Source: Pseudeuparius sepicola (taxonomy: Eukaryota; Arthropoda; Insecta; Coleoptera; Anthribidae). From it: a stretch of 64,000 bases of DNA. Of this stretch, positions 10,554 to 23,100 are shown piece by piece. Below the pieces are notes generated by a model. The model made no database searches, was not told the origin of the DNA, and was given only the letters and a program-made list of their open reading frames with translations. Position numbers and translations under genes: made by a program. Location of the stretch: NCBI GenBank assembly GCA_963920635.1, contig OY987299.1, positions 115,445,373-115,509,372 on the forward strand, given 5' to 3'. Each line of letters opens with the position of its first letter. Within the stretch, counting starts at the first letter, position 1.

Positions 10554-10570
10554 GGGGGGGGGGGGGGGGG
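10554..10570. repeat. Homopolymer run of 17 G
   Basis: An uninterrupted G run follows AATAAT and precedes TGTAATTC. Its length in the real genome is uncertain because such runs slip in replication and sequencing. It lies upstream of the first coding exon of dock, within the putative 5' intron. Confidence 0.9.
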
Positions 10571-11077
10571 TGTAATTCTTGGCTGGATCACCATGTACTT
10601 AAAAAATTGGCCACAGTTTATAGAAAATTTTACACCAACATTTTCTGAGGCATTTTCCAGTTAATCAGGCATTTTGCAGTCACACTTTTTTCCCAAATAC
10701 TCTTGAACATAAATCAAGATAATTTTGTATGTAATGTATTAATGTGTGCAGAACGTAGGTATCAGGTTTTATTACCAGAAAATTAAAAGATTGGTAATCT
10801 TTGAATGGTGTTATTGTGTTATTAATGAATTAATCGTTTTTAAGCCAGAAAGCAGCAAGGCAGATCTAGAAAACCCGTATTGTTATTACAAATCAAGACA
10901 GGGTAAATTGTCATATCATTTTCAACAATAACACATACATTTTTTCCTTTATATCAGTACCACAATTTATTTACGGTGATAACAACTAAACGTAACATCT
11001 TTAGTCATATTTTCACACCGCCTATCGTCTTGTTGTAGTGTAGAAGCATGTATGTCAGCTAGCGGTAGTTAGTTGTC

Positions 11078-11189
11078 ATGTTGGAGACGAGATCAGCACG
11101 GGGAATGCCGGAACCTTCGTGGCAATCAAAGAGCGGTTACGGAGTCAAGGTTCCCCCTCACCAAATGGCGGCTCCAAATTCCAGACACG
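11078..11189 (+). CDS. dock: dock exon 1 (N-terminal extension)
   Basis: 37 codons plus one base, ending at the donor GTATGT. Encodes a basic, proline-containing leader ([20 protein letters not shown] at the start) with no known domain. Either ATG (11078 or 11105) could be used; the first is preceded by an in-frame stop. It is the least conserved part of the gene, so this exon is a little less certain than the others. Confidence 0.8.
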
Positions 11190-14100
11190 GTATGTTCCAT
11201 GTTGTAAAATCATCTTACCCTGTGGTCCTTCCTATATTATCCTGTTGTTTGCTTGAGTTTGAGTATCTATATTTGACACAGTTCAGTTCAATTTGGCACC
11301 CTTGACTCACAGTGATAAATACAACTAGGTGTGTCTACCAGTTTTTAGTTTGCTAGATATTTGGTACAGAAATAACCTGATTACATAGTGTGACACGGGT
11401 TGATAACTTGTTGTACTTGTTGTTGTTGACAAGATGACAACTAAACTAGAGCTCTAAATACATTTTTGGTAAAAAAACTAACAAACGAAAAAAATGCCTA
11501 ACCTAACTTAGGTCACTTTTGTTCCAGAGTTAACTTTTTTCTGTAAAGCCATCAGGTTTCATCTTTGGTCAAGCCAGTTTTAGCCCATCCAAGTTCTTGC
11601 TGCAAGTTTTTTATCGCAACTGTCATTTTGTTGTTTCCTTTCTCTGGGGGACTCTTCAGCCTGTCGAAATAGGATTTGTGTGAATAATTGTTTGACCTAG
11701 AGCATTATTGCCTTGTGTCAATGCTGCAGTTTGGTCAACAAAACTATTTTTTTCTTTTTGTCACATCGTTTTAACTGTTAATGGACTTACCAAAATTGTT
11801 CTAACAAATTATCTACTGTGCCTATAAATAAACCAGGAAATCAAATATTGCCAAACAATTGTTTGCCAACTACATATGCATAAACTTGACTATAGTTTTA
11901 TTTTTATTATATTTATTCATTCCCAGAATAAACTATAAATAATAACTTTTGTAAGTACCATAACCTGTATTTGGGAATTCCTATTTAAAAAATACGAGAC
12001 GTTCTTCAAATTTCTGATTGTAATTTAATATTATTGAGATCATTAGCAACGTTCAATCCTTATCAATACCTTATACTTAAAACTTAGTCATGGTTTATTT
12101 TGTATCATAGACGTAGTGTCATCAGTTAAACATTTTAGGTTTATGTTTGATATGCCGAAATTAGCTAAAAACTTCTTAAGGATATGGGGTGTGTATACAG
12201 ATATTGTGTGTTAAATATTTAGTTCAATGAATGAAAGTGTTGGCAAAGTACCAAAGAATGTGAAACAATAAATTTCATTTCTCGGGTAGAATTAGAATTG
12301 TCTTAAACCGTGCATCCTCTAGTTTAATGTCTATTGTTCTTGTGGTTCACGTTTTTTACAAGTAAAAGTTTTGTTTAGAATGTGCCACTTAATTTTCATA
12401 GTTTATAAGAACAACGATAATTATTATGCTTTTATTTTTAGCTTACTAAAGTAAGTTTGTATCTTATGTATTGTAGGCAAGGCAGGCCAAGATGATGTTT
12501 GCTATGTTGTGGCGAAATACGACTATGAACACCAAGGGCCACAGGAATTAGATCTGAGGAAAAACGAGCGCTATGTGCTACTTGACGATTCTAAACATTG
12601 GTGGAAGGTATGAACATATTTGAAATTCTCAAACATTGTAATAGTTCACTAACCCACTTACAGATTTTAGTTGAGTTCAAATGTTTTTGAACAGTTAAAT
12701 TTCACAATTAATTGAATTACAAATGATTTACTTATAGGAATTTGGGGGTCATAAACTTGAAATATTATTTACGATGTATCATATATTAAATGTTTTCCAA
12801 CTATTGTTTACATTTTCAGGTGCAAAATGCTCGAAACCAGGCCGGTTATGTGCCCAGCAACTACGTCAAAAAAGAAAAGCCTTCCCTCTTTGATAGTATC
12901 AAAAAGAAGGTAGGCACAAGCATAACGGTACGTTGCTTTTTTGTGTTTTATTTTCACCAGTTACATTTAAGTTTTGCGTAACGTTTGCATCCATATTCTG
13001 CAAGGCGAATATTTGTACGATATTGTTGTTGCTTACACGCTTTAATAGTCTAGTAAATAGTTTCAGCCCATTTTTCCATCATGTTAGATTTCTTAATTTT
13101 ATTGAAAATTAAGTGGGATATCACTTTGACGTTGTATTATTATCGGGCTCTTTTAATGATGGGACTCTAGTCTCTAGTCTACCAATTTTAGTTAAATCAA
13201 AGATGCAGACACATCATACTATTTTTTTAAAACCATTCATTCTTTTAGAAAACATGTTAATCACTTTATCTCAGAAAATTTTAAAAGAATGTAATTCAGA
13301 ATCACTCAAACCACCCGGACTTAGTAAAAACCCAAACATGAATAAAAAATAAAATTCACACCGTTGCCAATCGCAAATTGTGAATCGCGAAAATGATTCT
13401 GATTTATTAATTTGAACTGACAGTATTCCCAGGTAGAGAAGTTTCAATTTCTCACTAATTCGCAAAATTTGAAATTTTGGGGGATGGGAAAAAGTATAAA
13501 GCGCGAAATTGACATTGGCATATGCGCGATTTCCCTCTGATTATTTATTAATAAATATATGTTATGACTGTTTATACATTTTGTCATTTCAAATGGAAGC
13601 ACTCGCCCACAATTTTTATTTATTATCCGATTGTAGCCGGGTCTTTTTCTAAAGATAGGTTAAGAAAATCTGTATTTGCTAAATTCCAGGGCTCTATCTC
13701 TATTTTCAATTCAAGGCCTGCTAAATTTTTTTTCTAGTAAAAAAAATGTCCAATATCATTAGCGATTTTTTACTTCAAAACGGATTACATCATTGGATTT
13801 GGTACCATCTAAAATGGGTTTATACCGAGTTTCCTTAAAAAATATCAATTATTAAAAATACTGCGGTATAGTCAATACTGTTCATTTTTTGTACGATTGC
13901 CACAAATTTGTATTTCGACTGTTTAAACACAAAAACTGTAGTTATTGAAAACATTTTGAAAGTTAAATAAGATTTTTAATTTTTCAAATAAAATAAAATG
14001 TGTATTCTGGAGTACTCTGAACTTGACTGTCGAAATGTTTTGAATAACTACAATTTTTTTGTGTTTAAAAAGTAGAAATAAAAATTGGTAGCAATCCTAC

Positions 14101-17100
14101 GAAAAATAAACTTTTTAAGGGGGCAGTCAGATTTGTAAATTATCAATATTGATTATATTGCAGTATTTTTAATAATCATTGCAATTTTTTAACGAAACTT
14201 GGTACAATCCCATTTTAAAGGATCCCGAATCCAATGAAGTAATCAGTTTTTAGGTAAAAAAATTCGCAGTAGGCCTTGAAATTTTGCACCAAAGTACAGT
14301 TTTTTGTTCGTATGTGTCAAATATTGACATTTTTTGGACATAACCTATACCTCGATTACTGTAAGAAGTCCCGATTTTGTCAGATGACATTCTCCACAAA
14401 ATCCCTAGGAATTTTCTGTTAACCATGGGTATAGCATTGGTATACTTGTCTCAACCAGTTAATGACGTCACTCATTGATTTCTGATGTGAAAAGTTACCC
14501 AAGTGATACGAAAAAAAGAACATAATAAATAAAAACCCTATTGCAATCACGATTATCCCGCTACAAATAAAAATAACTATGATTACAACTCATTTTAATA
14601 ATAATTTCAAACGTCATGGAAACACGTTCATTTTGGTATTTTGGTATAATCAGCTACTTGCGGCTGCGTCTATGGTGTGTACTCAGGCAAATTTTAATTT
14701 GGTGTTGTGAAAGTTACAGTGAAGGTTTTCCGAATCGTTCAAAAGGGTTCAAACTTTGAGCAGTGAAATTATTCGCGGATTTTGTACGTGTTGTGAGTTT
14801 TACCGTTATCTGTGTTGTTCTTGTTCGTGTTATTATTAGTTATTCATTGTGCAAATGGGCTCATTACTGACCTGGACTTATGACCCGGTTGCATTTTTTG
14901 CTGCATTGATGCCAACTTAGGATGGCGAAATTACCAATTGACAGTCCCAGTATGGACTTCTTAAAATAATTTGACTATATGATCGAAAAGAACATTTACA
15001 TGGTGTGCTGTGATTTATCCGTGAGCATCCACAAAAGACATGGTATGATGTGATTGCTCCTTGAGCGTCAGCAGAATTATGCTCATAGACCAATTACAAC
15101 ACACCATGTACCTAAATGTCCTTCTTCGTTTATGTTGAGTTCTAAATCCTGCTTTTTTAGTATTAGTTTCAACTGTCCAAATTTGCTGCTCTTGTCACCG
15201 TAGGTGTGCCCCATAATACATTCCTCGGAAGAATACTCATTTCTATTCATTTTTGTTATATTTATTTTATTAAAATGATTAAAACTATGATATTTGACCA
15301 TTTGACACAAGCACATTGACAGATGAATAGTTTTCTCTGTTCCGTGGCCGACTAGAAGTTCATAGGTAACTAAGATTGTAATGAAAAAATAAGCAGTATC
15401 ATTTCTGATTTTAATTTTCTATTTTTTAAATATATCTAAGCACATTCGAACATAAAATATTATTATATTATATTAATTTTATTAATACACGGACGAAAAC
15501 TAGTTTTTCATACTACTGCGGTTTGACAACCTCGACTACGTTTTGGTCGGCGAACTCTGTAGTCGTCCATGCAAAATTTGTTTATATGGGTGCTTCCAAT
15601 TTCAAATGGTTCACCCTATATTTGGTTATTTAAAAATCCCCAAATTTCATAATAAATTGCGAGTATATATTTGAACAAAAAATGATTTTACCAAAATCGA
15701 AAAATATACACAAGAAAAATGCTGTCACTTTCAAGAAACACACACTCCGTATTTTTTAAAGGAATGAAAGATCCCCATGCGGGTTGTCATCCGACTGTTT
15801 TCAAAATTGGTCTGGTGACCCCTAAGCTAATTTTTCTTTATATCTTTAAGCAATAGAAGAAACCCCCCAAAAGTCTCCAATTTCTGTATACTTCGAGGTA
15901 CCCTACAGCCTTTATTTTTGGAGAGAAAAATGGTTTACCCAAAAGTTATTTTCTGAATCATCAAAATGTGCCATCAGGTAAAACAAATGAGCATCAAAAA
16001 GTGGAGAAAAACATATACACGTAGTTTTTTAATCTATTAATCATTATCGTTGAAATGATATCAATTTGTATAATTATTTATACTACTTATTTATTTTCTA
16101 AAATTTATTTGTGGCGTAAACAGCATTGAATTTTAATTGGGTTTTTCGCCACCAAACTGGTTAAAAGACAACTTTTTCAAGTTGCCTGGAAAATTAATAA
16201 ATTCTTAAAAGTAAATGAACTAATTATTAAAATTCAATGTATTTATACTATCTCACTATCTCGTGCCATTTTTGCAGTATTTCATTCTCAAATTGTATAC
16301 CAAAAAATTTGTTTTATCCAAGAGAACATTTATTATAGTTAAAGTATTTTAAGAAGTCCTTACTGGGACTGTCAATTGGTTATTTCGACATCCTAAGTTG
16401 GCCTCAATGCAGCAAAAAAATGCAACCGGGTCATAAGTTCCGGTCAGTAACAAGCCCATTTGCACAATGAATAACTACTAATAACACGAAAAGTAACAAG
16501 AACACGAACACAGATAACGAGTAAAGCTCACGAAACGTACAAAACCCACGAATATTTTCACTGCCGAACATTTGAACCAGTTTGAACGATCCGGAAAACC
16601 TTCACTGTCGCTTTCACACCGAAACAAAATTTGCCTGAGTCCGCACCATAGACGCTGCCACAAGTAGCTGATTATAGCAAAATACCAAAATGAAAGTGTT
16701 TACATGACGTTTGAAATTATTATTAAAATGAGTTGAAGTCATAGTTATTTTTATTTGTAGGGGTATAATCGTGATTGCAATAGGGTAATTTGGGTAATTT
16801 TTCACATCATAAATCAATGAGTGACATCATTAACTGGTTGAGACACATATACCAATATTATACCCTTGGTTAACAGAAAACGCCTAGGGATTTTGTGGAA
16901 AATGTCATCTGACAAAATCGGGACTTTTTACAGTAATCAGAGTATAATTAAAATTCTAAAATGTTGAGAGCTATTTGAGAGTTTGCTGAAATTCTGAAAA
17001 TAAAATACTATGTAAGAATTTCAGTACAATCTAAAAAGTTCTGAACATTTCAGAATTTTAATGTTTAATTTCAGTTTAGTAAATTTAGTATAAAATATGA

Positions 17101-20100
17101 AAATGCGACACTTATTTCAAAAACGGTCATACATAATCTTTGTCGCGGCTATATCTTGGATGTCCTGGAAAACAGATGGCTAACAATGTATTTCACATAT
17201 TATTTTATCTTTGGAAAGCACATGGCAAACCAAAAAAGTGTCAGACATGACAGTTGTTGTGAGCAGTCGACGATAATCTTTCAATGAAGTACAATAACGG
17301 GTATTTCAGCCAAAATTATATACAGTGAAACCTCTCCTAGCGGACACCTCTCTTGAACGGACATCTCTCTTGAGCGGACATTTTTTCTAGAACCAAACAC
17401 AGGCATACGTTTTAGCATGTAAAGAGTTCTCCCACGAGCCGACTCTCTATTGGACGGACACGGACAGTGTAATTTTCCCAGAAATAGATTAAAGACTCTC
17501 ATATGCGGACGCGAAACTCTACTTATTTAATTCGGGAACATATTCAGAGCTGTATTTTCAGCCTGTGTGTGGAATAAAGTTGGTTTAATATACAATTCAT
17601 ATTAAAGGATAAAGATGGAATGATACCCCTACTCAATATAGTGCAAGAAAATTATACATGGAGAAAAAAAAATTCTTATCAGGTAGATATTTTCAGGGTT
17701 GGTTGTGGGTAGCGTCCTGAGTATAACCCCGAAAAATCACCATCGAAGTCGTGTTACGAACCCCGTAATAGGGGTGGTTTTGCAAACATATTTTTTGCAA
17801 TTTTTTGTTCTTGTGTGTACATTATTACATTTTCTACAACTTTCCTTTATGAAGTTTTTTTTAACTTCAGTACTTCACGAGATATAGGTAAAAGATCACC
17901 ACTAGCTAAAGTGCTTTATAAGGGTGAAAAAAAAATTCTTTAAAACAAGCTGATTTTTTCAGGGTTAACTGGGGGTGCACTCCTAAGTACTTATACAAAA
18001 GATTACACGCAAATCAGCTTGTTTTAAAGAAATTTTTTTCGCCCTTGTAAAGCACTTTAGCTAGTGGTGATCTTTTACCTGTATCTCATCAAGTATTGAA
18101 GTTAAAAAAAAACTTCATAAGGGAAAGTTGTAGAGAATGTAATAATGTACATATAAGAAAAAAAATTGCAAAAAAAAATGTTTGCAAAACCACCCCTATT
18201 GCGGGGTTCGTAACTCGTAACATGACTTCGATGGTGATTTTTTGAGGTTATACTCAGGATGCTACCCACAACCAACCCGGAAAATATCTACCTGATAAGA
18301 TTTTTTTTGTTCATGTATAATTTTCTTGGGCTATTCATATATGTAAAAACATACTTTGTCATTATTTTGGTGAATTCTTTCAGTCAGCTTTTCCCATAAG
18401 CGGACACCTCCCACAAACGGACAAAAAAGTTGGAACCATTGGTGTCCGCCTGTGGGAGGTTTCACTGTATTATTTATTCTTTACAATGAACCAAGCTTTC
18501 GGCCATATTTTTGGCCTTCGTCAGGGCTGAAATATTGTTAGGTGAAATATATTATTGAGTAAGAATTATTTATATACTTACTATCCCGTTATTGTACTTC
18601 ATTGATATATAAATACAACCGTTATTAAAGATCTATTATGATAATCTTTCATACTGTTTTAACTGTAGTAACGAATAGCTCTCAAAAATGCAAAATATAT
18701 GAGGTATTTTATTTAAAAACTTTAAATTCATGTTTTTCCTTGGCTTCGTGATTGTCCTTTGTTTCTAGTTCCATAAATAAAGATTATAGGGTTACCTCAA
18801 AGTATATGGAAACTCCCTGTAAATTGTCTCTGTCAATTATTACTGTACTTATTTTGTATGAAATGTGGCAATGTTGCATAAAAAGTAAATCGTTGCATTT
18901 TTAGCGACGCTGCAAGAATAACTGTTGTTCAACTTTTTTTTATTAATTTGTTTCAAGGTGAAGAAGGGATCGGGTTCCAAGACCCTCCCGTCGAATAACT
19001 CTCCATCTCGGACGGCAGCAGTGGATTCGCCGAATATGGCAAGGCGAGCCGCGGCCGCTGCCACCGACCCCTCCGAGGCCATCGGCGTCGCCGTCGTCAA
19101 GTACAACTACCAGGCGCAGCAGCCCGACGAACTGTCGCTGGTCAAAGGCAGCCGAATACTCATCTTGGAAAAAAGCAACGACGGTGAGTCGAGAATTCGT
19201 AACGCACGATTTTTCACAAACTGTACAGCGGGATTCACATAACATTTTACCCCCCTCTTAACTTCTTTATTTTTCGAGATAAAGAAAAAATTATGGAGAT
19301 AAAAGTTTTAGGATTTTTGGTGGGCGATTCCGTGGTTTTATTGAAATTGATACAAGGTGTTTCCTAAAAGCAGTACAGGGTATTCCTTAAAAAAAAAACA
19401 TAAGTTTACGGAACACCCTGAATCAATTCCAACAAGACCATGGAAACGTCCACCAAAAATCCTAAAACTTTTATCCCTAACATTTTTTCTTTAACTCAAA
19501 AAATAAAGAAGTTAAGAGGGGGAAAAAGGTTATGTGGATTATTTACAAGGATAAGGTTTCATGAGATTTACTTAACAGAGGCTTTGTTTGACAGTATATG
19601 ACAGCTCGTCCAAATATTGATTTGATAATTTGTGGTCGTAATGAATTTTTCTTGAAATCGGCATTAAAATGTCCCAAAATCGTCATTAAAAGCACAGAAA
19701 TCGTACAATAATGTAGCCCATTATTGTACGATTTTTTCAATAAGTAGGCCTTGGCGAGATGTAAACATCAAACGTCAGACGCGGAGAAATCGCCCGTCAA
19801 AAGTGACCAAATATTTAAAACCCGGCCGTTAAAGGCTCATTTAACTTTTCGTACACATTACGAAATTGTTTCCTATAGAAGCGCAATCCTTTAGTATACA
19901 TATTTTAGTAAACTTGAATATCAATAGATTTGTTGTGTAGGCTGCACAAGAAGCGGCAGTTTGGTTTTTCTGTCAGAAGGTGCCGTGTCTCATCATACTT
20001 GTCCTAGGTAGAGCGATCGTCAAAGTCAAGCAACGCCGCGCGTAGTCGGTTCATGGACGGGTGATCCCTTAATATTATTTTATTGCCTAATTAAACCTTT

Positions 20101-23100
20101 TTTTTTCCGATTTCAAAAAAAATATAATATGTAGCTTGGCACTGAAGTTCTTTTTATGACTCATGTGGTTTATTTGCCTCGGCCAGAGGCCTCAGCAACT
20201 AAACTCCACATGAGTCATAAAAAGTTGAACTTCAGTGCCTTGGTACATAAATAACTATTATATATTATAGCTGATTTCACGTGATGGACCAGTAATTACC
20301 GCGGTTATGCCTTTGGTCAACATAATAAAGATGGCGCTGAATGCCCTTTTAAGGGTAAGGTTAAATTGGTTTATAGTGCCAAAAGAAGCGGCAATAAAAT
20401 AAATAAAATTGTAATAGGGGAAATATAATAGTTATTTATGTACCAAGGCACTGAAGTTCACCTTTTTATGACTCGTGTGGAATTTAGTAGTAGTAGTAAA
20501 TAAACCACGAGTCATAAAAAGTACTTCAGTGCCGAGGTACATACATATTATTATATTTTTTTTTGCAATCGAAAAAAAAGTTTTATTAGGCAAGAAAATA
20601 ATCATACGGGATTATCCGTCCATGAACCAACTGCGCGCGGTGTTGCTTCACTTTGACGATCGCTCTACCTAGGTCAAGTATGACAAGACACGGCGCCTTC
20701 GAATAGAAAAACCAAACTGCTGCTTGTTGTGCAGCCTCCATAACAAATCTATTGATATTCAAACCTACTAAAATATTTATACTGAAAGATTGCGGTGCTA
20801 TAGGTAACAATTTCGCAATGTGTACGAAAAGTTAAATGGGCCTTTATCGGCCGGGTTTTGAATATTTGGTCACTTTTACATCTCGCCAAGGCCCACTTAT
20901 TAAAAAAATTGTACAATAATGGGCTACTTCAGTACCAATTTCTGAGTTTTTAATGACGATTTTGGGACACTTCACTGCCGATTTCAAGAAAAGGTTTTTT
21001 CTTCTATTATTTGTCATTAATTAGATTATTATTAAAAAAGAAATGGCTCGTGGCATATGGGACAAAATGTTTTGGTTCTTGGCAAAACGAAACTAGTTTC
21101 TAATATCTAATGGAAATTTAGTATGGGTCTTTTAGAAGTGTACAGACCAAGACAGGCACCTGTTTCGGAAATTTAGCATTCTGGTCTACCAGAATATCTG
21201 GTACGAGTGTGAACAGGACATTGTCAACGGGTTTCGTGAATTCTTTGTCAGCATGTTTGTCGCAAGTGATGGTGATGTGGATGATACTTCAGGATTTTAC
21301 GAATTTCCTGAGATAATAAAATTTTAAGATATTATGAAAAATAAAATACTCGAGGCTTCAAAGTTAAGAAATGATATGACATCTGGTCCTGAAGGTATAG
21401 CTCGATTCATTGACAGAGACACAGTAGTAGCGTTGATATCTCCTTTAACTAATATCTTTAACTTAGCAGTCAAATCCAAGACATTTCCTAAAATTTGAAA
21501 AATGGTGCAAGTATGGCAAATTTTCAAGCAAGAGTTAAGAAAAAATGAGTTGTTTGATTATCCTTTTAAAAGTGAAGAAACTGGTGCAAAGTTCAGAAAA
21601 CTAATTTGCTAGCCTACAGATATTGTAGATTATTATAAAAGCTTATTATCTGATGACTCTTGGTAACACTGTATACTTAATAAGGCGTGAGACATAGAAA
21701 AAACAATTTGAAATTGATTTATTTCATTTTTTATGTGAAAATATTTACGAATATAATAAATTTCCTCACAGGTTGGTGGCGAGGCCAGAGCAGCTCAACA
21801 TCTGGTTGGTTCCCTTCAAACTACACGCAAGAGGAGGGTGAACTCGATGACACCACACACACCTACGCCATGGCCGAGAACGTATTAGATATCGTAGTCG
21901 CCCTCTACTCGTTCACATCTTCCAACGATCAGGAACTGTCATTCGAGAAGGGGGACCGGTTGGAGATTGTCGACCGTCCGCCAAGCGATCCCGAATGGTG
22001 AGCGATATTTATTGATGTGAGAGGTCTACGTTCAAAATATGTGCATATTATCTTTAAAACTATGATGTTTAGAAAACTACAAGAATTGTCCCTACTTTCA
22101 ACCTTCAAACTTTACATTTGGAGCGAAAACGAATTAAAACAGATAAATTGTAACGATTTTTCAATTAAATGTAGGTATTTTAATTTAGTTATTAGTTTTT
22201 ATATCAAATTTTATGCAAAATATTTGGTGTAGCATGTGGAAATTTCAACAATGGTTCTGACAGTCTATGATACAGGTTGGGATGAAGAAAGTAAAATAGG
22301 GAAGTTTGAATTTCGAAATAAAATGCTAATCAGTGCTTGTAGTATCACCAAATTACACTACCAGCATTTATAACTTTCCTCAAAAGTGTTGCATTAATTA
22401 ATAATTTAAAAGTAAAACCTGGATTTTTTAAATCTTCATTCGGGTAGCCGACGTGGGTTCCTGCGTCACAATATTTTCCGAAAGTTGCCGAACGCTAGCT
22501 CAGAAGAAGAGGAAATCAAATAATTGTTCAATGTAAAATATCCTTCAGCCGACAGCGGATAACATAACCTGTTCTGTTCTATGCCTACAACAACAACCGA
22601 CAAATCCAAAATTTTGATGGTTTTGATCTTATTAGACTTTTGTTGATAACTTTTGTCGTTTGGTTATGAACATTTTTTTGGTCTAAATAATTAAACCTAC
22701 TTATAAAATGACATGATATAGTACAGGAAAGCGCATAATATGATAGATTTATTTATCTATTTACTGTGGGGAAAGGTAGGTAGGAAATCCCTGATTTAAA
22801 TTATCCGTTAATTTAATCGATTGATGGGGTTTACAGCTTCTATATTATTTATCATTTATTACAGGTAGAAGCGAGTATAAATACCTAATTAAACTGTGGT
22901 AGAAGTTTAACAGTATTCATAGTGTGTGACTGTGAAAAGCTGTGTTAGAAAGAGTATTAATAAATAACAGAAATGTACTGTTGAATACGTAGGGAGGTTA
23001 GGTCGAACAGCTTCAAACCACAAAGCACTTTTTCGTCATTGCGAAGAAATACAGTAAATTCACACAAAATATACAACTCCTTTAAAATGATTCACACATC

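Larger units (their letters stand above)
12910..18957. other. dock intron 3 (about 6 kb), filled with repeats
   Basis: The intron holds a foldback (13711-14280), two copies of the roughly 600-bp element, a small hairpin element (14992-15120) and the pogo-like composite (17279-18606). The stretch 15130-16340 shows no recognisable element or gene. Confidence 0.7.
19641..20992. mobile_element. Large foldback element with two internal hairpins
   Basis: The arms are about 19641-20125 and about 20560-20992. The outer ends (CTTGAAATCGGCATTAAAAT and its inverse) match the fragments at 2220 and 38115. Both arms contain the GCGCG-GTTGCTT region and the CCTAGGTAGAGCGATCGTCA block in opposite orientation. 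Between the arms sit two palindromes of about 100 bp (20139-20255 and 20441-20547). No protein is coded. Confidence 0.75.
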
